From positions 1 through 9,884 of the forward strand of contig DATAWZ010000196.1 of assembly GCA_036266975.1 (NCBI GenBank): a DNA stretch of 9,884 nt. The letters run 5' to 3'. Numbering within the stretch: position 1 is the first letter of the stretch; each line of letters begins with the position of its first letter. Shown here one piece after another: positions 1 to 5,515 of the stretch. The notes below the pieces were generated by a model. That model ran no database searches. It had not been told where the DNA came from and was given only the letters and a program-made list of their open reading frames with translations. The position numbers were made by a program, and so were the translations under genes. This DNA is from DATAWZ01 sp036266975. Its GTDB lineage: Bacteria > Actinomycetota > Thermoleophilia > Solirubrobacterales > Solirubrobacteraceae.

Positions 1-545
1 TCTGCATGATCGACGCGCCGGTGACCGGGTCGGCGCCCCGGGCGCAGGCCGGGACGCTGACCATCATGGTCGGCGGCGAGGCGCGTCTTCTTGAACGCGC
101 GCGCCCGCTCTTGGAGCTGATGGGCGAGCGGATCGTGCACGCCGGGCCGCTCGGCCACGGCCAGACGGTCAAGCTGATCAACAACGCGCTCGCCGCGGCC
201 AACACCGTCGCGGTCGGCGAGGCGCTGCTCGTCGGGGCGGCCTGCGGGGTCGACCTCGACGCGCTGCTGGAGGTGACCGGCGCCGGCTCGGGCGGCTCGA
301 CCGTGATGCAGCTGAAGGCGCCGGCGATGCGCGCCCACGACTACGAGCCGCTGTTCAAGCTCGACCACATGCTCAAGGACGTCGAGCTGTGCCTGGCCGC
401 CGCCGGGGCGGCAGGCGCCCCCTTTCCCGCCGCCGCCCGCGCTCGCGAGGCGCTGCGGGCGGCGGCCTCCCGCGGCCTGGGCGGCCAGGACTTCGCCGCC
501 GTGCTCGAGGCACTCGAGGGCTTCGCGGGCAGGCGCCTGACCTGA
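1..545 (+). CDS. NAD(P)-dependent beta-hydroxyacid dehydrogenase (3-hydroxyisobutyrate dehydrogenase family), C-terminal part
   Basis: The gene enters from the left edge. Its first complete codon is at base 3 and it ends with TGA at 543-545, so about 181 residues are visible. What remains is the end of the Rossmann domain plus the all-helical C-terminal domain. DAPVTG followed by AGTLTIMVGG is the substrate-loop region; most relatives have SGG where this protein has TGS. GQTVKLINNAL carries the lysine (codon 171-173) that acts as general acid/base in this family. FKLDHMLKDVELCL matches the conserved KD helix near the end. Family members reduce or oxidise small beta-hydroxyacids such as 3-hydroxyisobutyrate, tartronate semialdehyde or succinic semialdehyde in the cytoplasm. 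The substrate cannot be chosen from this fragment, and the NAD-binding GxGxxG lies outside the window. The family call is firm. Confidence 0.9.
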   Translation, partial: CMIDAPVTGSAPRAQAGTLTIMVGGEARLLERARPLLELMGERIVHAGPLGHGQTVKLINNALAAANTVAVGEALLVGAACGVDLDALLEVTGAGSGGSTVMQLKAPAMRAHDYEPLFKLDHMLKDVELCLAAAGAAGAPFPAAARAREALRAAASRGLGGQDFAAVLEALEGFAGRRLT

Positions 546-584
546 TCGTCAGGGGATCGGCGGGGCCCCGACACCAAAGTTAGG

Positions 585-649
585 CCCCAAATCGGACTCT
601 GTGAGGCGCCGGGGATGTAAAACCCCGCGCAAATCCCGGCGATTTGGGG
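585..649. repeat. Long imperfect inverted repeat upstream of the DUF1802 gene
   Basis: A perfect 10-base inverted repeat, CCCCAAATCG (585-594) and CGATTTGGGG (640-649), encloses a second one, CGCCGGG (607-613) and CCCGGCG (635-641). The inner and outer right arms meet at 640, so they could stack into one extended hairpin with a bulge on the left side only. A smaller alternative stem, CGGGG/CCCCG (610-614 and 623-627), lies inside. It sits 40 bases after the stop of the dehydrogenase, so it could act as a terminator. Its right arm overlaps the candidate -35 of the next gene, so it could also be an operator. No T-tract follows. Confidence 0.5.
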
Positions 650-672
650 ATATGCCGAGATTCTCGTAAAAT
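644..672 (+). promoter_or_regulatory. Candidate sigma-70-type promoter for the DUF1802 gene
   Basis: TTGGGG (644-649) and TAAAAT (667-672) are separated by 17 bases. The -10 matches the consensus at five of six positions, the -35 at only three. The stretch is noticeably AT-rich for this genome. Transcription would start near 679, leaving a leader of about 65 bases before the ATG at 746. A short inverted repeat, CGAGA/TCTCG (656-660 and 662-666), lies between the two boxes. Seen by eye only. Confidence 0.4.
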
Positions 673-745
673 CCTCGATCCCGCGATCGTGCCCGTCCCC
701 CGCTGGCGCTCCGCGGAACTGTCGTCCGACGTGCCCCGTGGTCCT

Positions 746-1378
746 ATGCCAATTGCCTTCAAAGAATGGGCGGTTACCGTCCGCGCCCTCGCCGAGGGTG
801 AGCAGCTGGTCACCCTGCGCAAGGGTGGCATCCGGGAGACCGACCGCCACTTCCGCCTCGAGCACGATCGGTTCTTCCTGTATCCGACGTTCGACCATCA
901 GCGCTACGACCTCGTGCGCGAGTCCCACCAGCCCGAGCTCAAGCGGGCGCTCGAGGAGGGCGTGTGGGCCGACGGCGAGCCCTCGCTGCGCGCGCTGGCC
1001 CACGATGACTCGGCCGCGCACCCCGACCGGGTGCGGATCCGCGCCTGGGCGCAGGTCGCCGCCCACTACACGGTGACCGACCCGCGCTGCGTGGACGCGC
1101 TCTCGCCGTTCTACGTGTGGACGAGCGACTACGCCGAGAAGCGGCTGGCCTGGAAGCGCCGCCATCCCCTGCATGTGCTGCTGCTGCGCACGTATCGCAT
1201 CCCCCGGCCGGTGACGGTCAAGGTCCGCGACGAGTACGGCGGCTGCCGCTCGTGGCTGGAGCTGCAGCGCGAGCTTCCGTTCGAGGGCACCCCGGTGCTC
1301 TCCGACGAGGAGTTCGAGCGCGCCTCGGAGGAGATCGAGGCGATCATCAGCTCCGCCGGCGCCCCGGCGCTGGCCTGA
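746..1378 (+). CDS. DUF1802 family protein
   Basis: 210 residues from the ATG at 746. The frame is open further upstream (another ATG at 644), but family similarity starts at MPIAFKEWAVTVRAL and the extra residues look non-coding and overlap the candidate promoter, so I chose 746. Hallmarks are FKEW near residue 5, an LRKGGI strand at 24-29, LEHDRFFLYPTFDHQ at 38-52, a helical middle and a WLELQ segment at 170-174. There is no signal peptide or membrane helix, so it is probably cytoplasmic. DUF1802 has no established biochemical role; I recall the family description noting co-occurrence with restriction-endonuclease-like domains, but nothing in this window supports a restriction system. No Shine-Dalgarno sequence is visible before the ATG. 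The family call is good; the function is unknown. Confidence 0.85.
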   Translation: MPIAFKEWAVTVRALAEGEQLVTLRKGGIRETDRHFRLEHDRFFLYPTFDHQRYDLVRESHQPELKRALEEGVWADGEPSLRALAHDDSAAHPDRVRIRAWAQVAAHYTVTDPRCVDALSPFYVWTSDYAEKRLAWKRRHPLHVLLLRTYRIPRPVTVKVRDEYGGCRSWLELQRELPFEGTPVLSDEEFERASEEIEAIISSAGAPALA

Positions 1379-1399
1379 GTCGCCCTTTTCGCCCGCGCA

Positions 1400-1421
1400 C
1401 ACGCCCCCGGCGAGGGGTGCG
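1400..1421. terminator. Weak hairpin between convergent genes, possible bidirectional terminator
   Basis: In the 49-base gap between the ends of the DUF1802 and hydrolase genes, CCCC (1404-1407) can pair with GGGG (1414-1417). The stem is extended imperfectly outward by a wobble pair and a mismatch. There is no clear T-tract on either strand, so this is a position-based suggestion. Confidence 0.25.
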
Positions 1422-1427
1422 GTGGGT

Positions 1428-2630
1428 CTACAGCCCGGGCGGGTGGCGCTCGACGAAGCCGGCGGTGTCGCCCGGCGCGCTTGACCAGCGCGTGCCGGTC
1501 TCGGCGAGCGCGACGGTGTCAAAGCGCCAGCCGGCGATGTACATGAACACGTGGCCGCCGCTGGCCCAGATCGTGACCCAGCGGCCGGGGCCCGGGTCCC
1601 CGTAGCTCTCGAAGTCGGCGGCTACCTCGGGGGCCGAGAGCAGGCCGGCGGCGGCGAGCACGTAGCTGACCGAGCCCGAGCAGTCGTAGCCGCTGGCCGT
1701 GAACGAGCCGTGGCCGCCGCCCCAGATGTAGGGCAGGGTGGCGATCGCGTTGCCCGCGGCGATCATCTCGTCGACCGCCTGGGGGGCGCCCGCCGGGGCC
1801 TGCACGGCGCCGCCCGGGTCGAGCAGCAGGCCCTCGGGGTTGTTGCCGGGCACGCCGACCGGGCCGCCGCCGTGCAGCGCGGCCGCGGCCTGCTCGGCCT
1901 CGAGCTTGGCCTCCTGGGTCTCCAGGCTCCCGAGCTGGGACCGGACCGAGCGCAGCTGGGCCGAGCTGTCGCGGCGCTGGGCGAGCTCGGTCTCCTGCTG
2001 GTGCAGCAGGGCGCCCTGGAGGACCGCCATCTGGTTGCGCTGGTGCAGGACCGTCTGCGCGAGCGACTGGTCCTTGGCCTCGAGCTTGCCCAGCGAGAGC
2101 GCCTCGCGGGTGACCGCCTTGCGGGACAGGCGGGTGTTGGTGACGACCTGCTGGTCCTGGTTGGCGACGTCGCGCAGGAAGCTCAAGCGCTCGAGCAGGT
2201 CGGCGAAGCCGTTGGCCTGCAGGATCACGGTCAGGGCGTTGGGCGTCTCGCCCTCGTAGTTGGCCACCAGGTTGGCGGCGAGCGCCTTGGTCGCGAGCGC
2301 CATCCGGTTCTCGAGCTCGACCAGGTGGTCGCGCGCGGCGATCAGCTGGCCGTGGACGGTCTGCAGCTCGGACTCGCGCGCGGAGGCCTCGCTCTGCAGC
2401 GTGCTCAGCCGCGCCTCGGCGCTGGCCAGCCCGCCCGAGGTCCGGCTGATGCTTGCGCCCTCGGCGGCGATCTGCGCCTTGAGGTTCTGTTCGGTGCTGC
2501 TCTTGGCCGCGATGCGCGACGCCAGGTCGGCCGAGCCGGTGCTCGTGACGGCGGCGGCGGTGCCGCCGGCGAGAGCGGCCGCCACCAGGCCGCGGAGAAG
2601 GAGTGTGCGGGTCGGTCTGCTCACGGGCAC
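1428..2630 (-). CDS. Secreted coiled-coil NlpC/P60 (C40) peptidoglycan endopeptidase
   Basis: 400 residues from a GTG at 2630; a second GTG at codon 3 is an equally possible start. Residues 1-33 form a signal peptide with arginines and then an Ala/Leu/Val-rich core. Residues about 34-250 are almost all helical and coiled coil, rich in Gln, Glu, Ala and Leu, as in the PcsB, CwlO and RipA N-terminal regions. A Gly/Pro linker runs from about 254 to 284. The C-terminal 115 residues are an NlpC/P60 domain: the nucleophile is Cys317 in GYDCSGS and the base is His360 in GGHVFMY. The third catalytic residue is not obvious; the segment after His360 reads AGWRFDT. Such enzymes cleave stem peptides of the cell wall, and the coiled coil usually holds the catalytic domain inactive or binds an FtsEX-type regulator. 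The gene stands alone, convergent with DUF1802 and divergent from the next gene. Confidence 0.88.
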   Translation of the reverse strand: MPVSRPTRTLLLRGLVAAALAGGTAAAVTSTGSADLASRIAAKSSTEQNLKAQIAAEGASISRTSGGLASAEARLSTLQSEASARESELQTVHGQLIAARDHLVELENRMALATKALAANLVANYEGETPNALTVILQANGFADLLERLSFLRDVANQDQQVVTNTRLSRKAVTREALSLGKLEAKDQSLAQTVLHQRNQMAVLQGALLHQQETELAQRRDSSAQLRSVRSQLGSLETQEAKLEAEQAAAALHGGGPVGVPGNNPEGLLLDPGGAVQAPAGAPQAVDEMIAAGNAIATLPYIWGGGHGSFTASGYDCSGSVSYVLAAAGLLSAPEVAADFESYGDPGPGRWVTIWASGGHVFMYIAGWRFDTVALAETGTRWSSAPGDTAGFVERHPPGL

Positions 2631-2800
2631 CAGGGATCGACACGCGCCCGGGGGACTCCCGTCCAGCGCGCGTCAGTGGCCGCGCTCGCTACCCTGGCGA
2701 GTGGCTCACGCGACGAGCCGGACCCTAGCAACGCGCATCGCAACTGCGCGTCCTTTACCTGCACTTGCAAGGAATCCTGCAGTCCGGCTGAGCTCCTGGC
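2631..2800. promoter_or_regulatory. Divergent intergenic region with three short hairpins
   Basis: This 170-base gap must hold the start signals of both the hydrolase (minus) and the metallopeptidase-like gene (plus). It contains three perfect inverted repeats in a row, each with a 7-base loop: CTCGC/GCGAG (2685-2701), GGCTC/GAGCC (2703-2719) and ACGCGCA/TGCGCGT (2731-2751). A possible minus-strand -10, TAGGGT (2727 down to 2722), lies between the second and third, but I find no convincing -35. No good promoter is visible for the plus-strand gene; TTGCAA at 2765-2770 has no matching -10. Confidence 0.4.
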
Positions 2801-3553
2801 GTGTCCTGGTTGGAAACCGCTTCTCCGTCGTTCCTGGCCCGCCACGAGCTGCGGGATTCCGACGACGCCATCGCGGTGCTCGAGCTGCTCGAGGGGATCC
2901 GGGAACGGTTGCAGGAGGCGTTCGGCACGGCGCCGCACGACGTCGCCGTGGTGCTGCACGGCTCGGTGGTCCAGCTCTCCCTCTCCCAGCCGCTGCTGCC
3001 GGTCGTGCGCGCGCTCACCGGGCCGGCGATGCGCCGCTACCAGGTCGGCTGGTTCGCGCGCGGCGAGGTGCACGTGCTCGCGCCGCGGCTGCTCGAGGAG
3101 CGCGCCTCGGCCGTGCCCGGCTCGCGCGAGATGGTCATGCTCGCGCCCGCGGTGCTGTACGCCGCCCTGGTGATCGGCTCGGTCAACCCCGCGCTGCCGC
3201 CCCCCTTCCGGCCCGGGACGATCGTGCGCAGCCTGCGCTGGGCGTGGCTGGTCGCCGGCGCCCCCGCCTACTTCGCCGGGCAGGTCCCCTACGCGCGCGC
3301 GGCGATCGCCCGCCGGCTGCGCGAGGGCCGCGCGCCGTCGTTTCCCCCCGACCTGCACGACGCCGCGCTGCTCGGGCCGACGGTCTTCGACCTGCTCGCG
3401 CTCGAGGAGGGCCCGCAGGCGGCGGTCGCGCTCGCCTCGCGCCTGCCGAACGACGGCCCGCAGCGCTCGATGCGCTCGATCTTCCGCGGCCGGTCGCTGC
3501 TGGAGAGCGAGGTCGTCTGGCGTCAGCACCTGCACCGCCTGGCCGAGCCCTGA
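2801..3553 (+). CDS. Unrecognised protein resembling a gluzincin metallopeptidase that lacks its zinc motif
   Basis: 250 residues. An in-frame TGA at 2789-2791 leaves the GTG at 2801 as the first possible start; TTG at 2810 is the next candidate. No signal peptide is visible. Residues 20-42 are helical, and residues 47-60 (VAVVLHGSVVQLS) look like a strand, as in peptidase-MA-like proteins. YQVGWFARGEVHVLAPRLL (80-98) and WLVAGAPAYFAGQ (149-161) resemble the segments around the active site of gluzincins, where WLSEGLAEYF is typical. The helix that should carry HExxH (about 113-126) reads APAVLYAALVIGSV, with no His or Glu, and the Glu of the WLxEG motif is Ala152. The fold assignment is my inference; if right, the protein is a non-catalytic relative. 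The end is helical and basic. It is transcribed away from the hydrolase and is followed by strong hairpins. Function unknown. Confidence 0.75.
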   Translation: MSWLETASPSFLARHELRDSDDAIAVLELLEGIRERLQEAFGTAPHDVAVVLHGSVVQLSLSQPLLPVVRALTGPAMRRYQVGWFARGEVHVLAPRLLEERASAVPGSREMVMLAPAVLYAALVIGSVNPALPPPFRPGTIVRSLRWAWLVAGAPAYFAGQVPYARAAIARRLREGRAPSFPPDLHDAALLGPTVFDLLALEEGPQAAVALASRLPNDGPQRSMRSIFRGRSLLESEVVWRQHLHRLAEP

Positions 3554-3555
3554 CG

Positions 3556-3585
3556 CCGCGGGCTGGGCGGCGCGGGCGCCCGCGG
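3556..3585 (+). terminator. GC-rich hairpin just after the metallopeptidase-like gene, likely terminator
   Basis: A perfect 8-base stem, CCGCGGGC (3556-3563) with GCCCGCGG (3578-3585), has a 14-base loop and starts two bases after the TGA at 3551-3553. No T-tract follows, which is common for hairpin terminators in very high-GC genomes. The right arm is also half of a 14-base palindrome, CGCGGGCGCCCGCG (3571-3584). Confidence 0.5.
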
Positions 3586-3656
3586 AATGGACGTTCCGCG
3601 AGGGGGTGTGGTTCGTGAGTTGCGCATAGCGCAAGTTTCCAACCACACCCCCCGCG
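3581..3656. repeat. Overlapping hairpins with a symmetric nested palindrome centred at 3627
   Basis: A first hairpin pairs CGCGGAA (3581-3587) with TTCCGCG (3594-3600). It overlaps a larger palindrome whose arms are CGCG-A-GGGGGTGTGGTT (3597-3613) and AACCACACCCCC-CGCG (3641-3656). That is 16 pairs with a single bulged A. Inside, TTGCGC (3620-3625) and GCGCAA (3629-3634) pair around an ATA centre. The inner and outer stems share the same centre, base 3627, and the spacers between them are 6 bases on each side but not complementary. It lies 55 bases before the LapA-like gene. Confidence 0.7.
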
Positions 3657-3698
3657 CAGGGACGACCGGGGGGCGCCCTCTCTGACGGCGCCAAGGGC

Positions 3699-3704
3699 TA
3701 CGAT
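3699..3704 (+). promoter_or_regulatory. Candidate -10 box for a leaderless LapA-like gene
   Basis: TACGAT lies six bases before the GTG at 3711, so transcription would begin at or within a base or two of the start codon. TANNNT at this distance from a GTG or ATG is the usual pattern of leaderless genes in Actinobacteria. No good -35 is visible. A short hairpin, GGCGCC/GGCGCC (3672-3677 and 3687-3692), sits immediately upstream. Confidence 0.5.
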
Positions 3705-3710
3705 GCGGGC

Positions 3711-3983
3711 GTGCCCAAGGCCGGCGGCAGCGACGTGGAGCAGAGCGGCGATCAGCCGGTCGAGCGCACGCGGCGCGAGCAGGCACGGCTCTACGCCGCG
3801 GGGGTGCTCGGCGCGATCATCGTCCTGTTCGCGTTCTTTAACCTGCGCAGCGTCAAGGTCGACTGGGTCGCCGGCTCGGGCCACAGCCCGCTGATCCTGG
3901 TCATCGTGATCGCCTTCCTGGTCGGCGCCGTCGTCGGCCGGCCGCTGCTCTCGCGGCTGCAGGAGTCGGCCCGGCGCAAGTAG
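3711..3983 (+). CDS. Small LapA-domain (DUF1049-like) membrane protein
   Basis: 90 residues from the GTG at 3711. The first 25 residues are hydrophilic and charged. They are followed by a transmembrane helix at about 27-45 (LYAAGVLGAIIVLFAFFNL), the short segment RSVKVDWVAG, a second helix at about 59-76, and a basic tail ending ARRK. The pattern of two helices joined by an N-x-x-x-V-x-V/D-W segment fits the LapA/DUF1049 family, whose E. coli members help assemble lipopolysaccharide at the inner membrane. In Gram-positive actinobacteria the role is unknown. The gene is alone, preceded by the palindrome cluster, and converges on the cysM operon with an 18-base gap holding only a GC-rich GGCCGGCC. 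The start is supported by the -10 box that fits a leaderless mRNA. Confidence 0.8.
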   Translation: MPKAGGSDVEQSGDQPVERTRREQARLYAAGVLGAIIVLFAFFNLRSVKVDWVAGSGHSPLILVIVIAFLVGAVVGRPLLSRLQESARRK

Positions 3984-4001
3984 CGGCCGGCCCCGGCGCG
4001 C

Positions 4002-4535
4002 TCAGTGCAGCGCGGCGATGACCGCGATCACGAAGCCGACGATGGCGATCGCCACCAGCAGCGCGGCGAACAGCCGCACCGGACGGGGTGAGACCGGCCG
4101 CGCCGCCGACGCCCGCTCCGCGCGCGCGGCCGGCGGCACGGCGAGCAGCAGTACATCGCGGGCCGCCTGCACTCCGGACTGCGGGACGAGGATGTCCCGC
4201 GGCCCGGCGGCGAGGAAGTCGGGCACGTCGAAGCCGGGCGCGCGGCGCAGCATGCTCGGCACGCCCTCCTCGAGCAGCAGTCCCTGGATGAACTCGGCCT
4301 CGACCTGGTTGCGCGCGTAGGCGACCTTGACCAGCTCGCCCTCGCCGTACTGGGGCTTGATCTTGCGGGCCCGCTCGTGGCGCTCGCGGGCGGTGGTCGA
4401 GACCGCCGGCGGCGGGTCGAGGCTGGGCGCGTGGACCAGCGGCATCCGGCATCGACGGCAGAAGCGCTCGTTCACGGGGTACTCGGCGCCGCAGCGCGGG
4501 CACATCAGCTCCGCGGGCTCCTCCCGGACGGTCAT
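4002..4535 (-). CDS. Zinc-ribbon and DUF2007 (putative signal-transducing) protein with C-terminal membrane anchor
   Basis: 177 residues from the ATG at 4535. The frame stays open upstream to 4643, but that part lies inside the mec gene, and the ATG overlaps the mec stop as ATGA (4532-4535), so translation is probably coupled. Residues 11-30 form a zinc ribbon, with Cys12/Cys15 in CPRC and Cys26/Cys29 in CRRC. Residues about 66-132 resemble the DUF2007 fold: LVKVAYARNQVEAEFIQGLL, then an RDILVP strand and an AARDVL helix. An Ala/Arg/Pro linker leads to one transmembrane helix at about 154-175. The soluble domains would therefore face the cytoplasm with a tail-anchored topology. DUF2007 is often described as a putative signal-transducing or regulatory domain; no ligand is established. 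As the last gene of the operon it may modulate the enzymes encoded before it, but that is inference. Confidence 0.8.
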   Translation of the reverse strand: MTVREEPAELMCPRCGAEYPVNERFCRRCRMPLVHAPSLDPPPAVSTTARERHERARKIKPQYGEGELVKVAYARNQVEAEFIQGLLLEEGVPSMLRRAPGFDVPDFLAAGPRDILVPQSGVQAARDVLLLAVPPAARAERASAARPVSPRPVRLFAALLVAIAIVGFVIAVIAALH

Positions 4536-4927
4536 GGGGCCGCCAGCTCGGCCTCCTGCACGCGCCCGTCGACGATGTCGTAGGCCTTCACCTCGGGAGC
4601 CTCGCCGGCGAGGCCGACGATGATCCACACGGTGCCCGGCCACGGCCGGGCCATGTTGATGTCGGTCTGCGAGGGGTACGGCGGGCTGCGCGTGTGCGAG
4701 TGGTAGAGCGCGCCGATCTCGTGGCCGGCCTTGTCGATCTCGCCCCAGATCCGGATCTGGTCCTGGGGGTCGATCTCAAAGCGCAGCGCGCTTTCGTGGA
4801 TGTTGCGCGCGCGGTAGACCTCGGTGGCGACGCCGTCGCGCATCGCCACGATGCCGCAGCACTCGTCGGGCGCGTCGGCCTGCGCGTGGACGACCATCTT
4901 CTCGATGAGCTCGGGGGTGATCCGCAC
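4532..4927 (-). CDS. mec: JAMM/MPN+ metallopeptidase, Mec-like (CysO-cysteine peptidase family)
   Basis: 131 residues from a GTG at 4927. The full JAMM motif is present: Glu22 in DECCG, then His76, His78, Ser86 and Asp89 in HSHTRSPPYPSQTD, which is HxH-7-SxxD with nothing missing. The ending YDIVDGRVQE closely follows Mycobacterium tuberculosis Mec, which removes cysteine from the C-terminus of the sulfur-carrier protein CysO after CysM has built it there. Length fits a single-domain bacterial JAMM peptidase. It starts 18 bases after the second ferritin gene and overlaps the zinc-ribbon gene by four bases. cysM, its usual partner, is the first gene of the same run, which supports the Mec assignment over other JAMM proteins such as RadC. 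No gene for CysO itself is in the window. Confidence 0.87.
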   Translation of the reverse strand: MRITPELIEKMVVHAQADAPDECCGIVAMRDGVATEVYRARNIHESALRFEIDPQDQIRIWGEIDKAGHEIGALYHSHTRSPPYPSQTDINMARPWPGTVWIIVGLAGEAPEVKAYDIVDGRVQEAELAAP

Positions 4928-4945
4928 GGCGCTGTCGAGGCTAGC

Positions 4946-5515
4946 TCATCCGGTCGGGTGCACTTGGCCGTAGGTCAGCGCCGAGGGCACCGGGTCCAGG
5001 CCCAGCCGCTCGCGCACGATCGCGAGGTGCTGGCCCTCGTCGCACAGGATCGCCAGCGCCGTCTGCACGAGCTTGTCGTCGCTCATCGGCCCGACGATCG
5101 AGTGGTAGCCGTACACGCTGAGCTCCTCGATCCCCGCGGCGTAGGTGAGCGCCGAGCGCGCGTCCGAGACCGCGGAGAGCCCGGGCAGGGCGCTCTGCAG
5201 CGGCGCGGCCGAGCGCGGCGCCGGCGGCCTCGGGGCGGCGATCTCGACCATGTAGTCCTCCAGCGTTCTCGCGTGCATCCGCTCCTGGGCAAGGATGCCG
5301 CGCGCGAGCGCCCGCTCGGGCCCGGACAGCCAGCCGCCGTCGAGCAGCTGCTCGTAGCCCAGCACGACGAGCCGCTCGAGCTGCAGCGCCGAGGAGAGCA
5401 GCCCGGGATCGCCGGCCAACGGCGCGGCGCCGGCGGCGGGCGCGCCGGCCGCCGCGAGCAGGCCGGCCGCGAGCGCGCCCCCGGCGAGCAGCGAGCGTCG
5501 CGAGGTGCCGGTCAC
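4946..5515 (-). CDS. Exported ferritin-like di-iron protein with Tat-type signal
   Basis: 189 residues from the GTG at 5515. The start overlaps the stop of the preceding gene as GTGA (5512-5515), and GAGGG nine bases upstream is the only plausible Shine-Dalgarno I found in the window. SRRSLLAGG followed by an Ala/Leu-rich core (residues 5-32) is a twin-arginine-like signal, so a folded, metal-loaded protein may be exported. The mature part carries the four-helix di-iron pattern in full: Glu47 (or Glu55), Glu78-x-x-His81, Glu130 or Glu131, and Glu160-x-x-His163. The Pro/Ala-rich stretch at about 94-114 is the helix 2-3 linker. Ferritin-like proteins of this kind may store iron, oxidise Fe(II) or act as oxidases; the sequence does not say which. 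It is the third gene of the operon and looks like a diverged paralogue of the gene before it. Confidence 0.82.
   Translation of the reverse strand: MTGTSRRSLLAGGALAAGLLAAAGAPAAGAAPLAGDPGLLSSALQLERLVVLGYEQLLDGGWLSGPERALARGILAQERMHARTLEDYMVEIAAPRPPAPRSAAPLQSALPGLSAVSDARSALTYAAGIEELSVYGYHSIVGPMSDDKLVQTALAILCDEGQHLAIVRERLGLDPVPSALTYGQVHPTG

Noticed and set aside
341..1522. A 393-residue minus-strand open frame opposite the dehydrogenase end and DUF1802
   Set aside because: It crosses three real features and an intergenic promoter, with no family resemblance.
1551..3173. A 540-residue plus-strand open frame spanning the hydrolase and the next gene
   Set aside because: It runs antisense through the hydrolase, then out of frame through the divergent region and into the next gene. 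It is a composition artefact.
3597..3656. The palindrome as a CRISPR repeat, phage attachment site or transposon end
   Set aside because: Only one copy is in the window, there are no spacers, no flanking direct repeats, and no transposase or integrase gene nearby.
4536..4643. An N-terminal extension of the zinc-ribbon protein up to 4643
   Set aside because: These 36 residues are an Arg-rich out-of-frame reading of the mec gene. The ATG at 4535 gives the ATGA overlap and the natural domain start.
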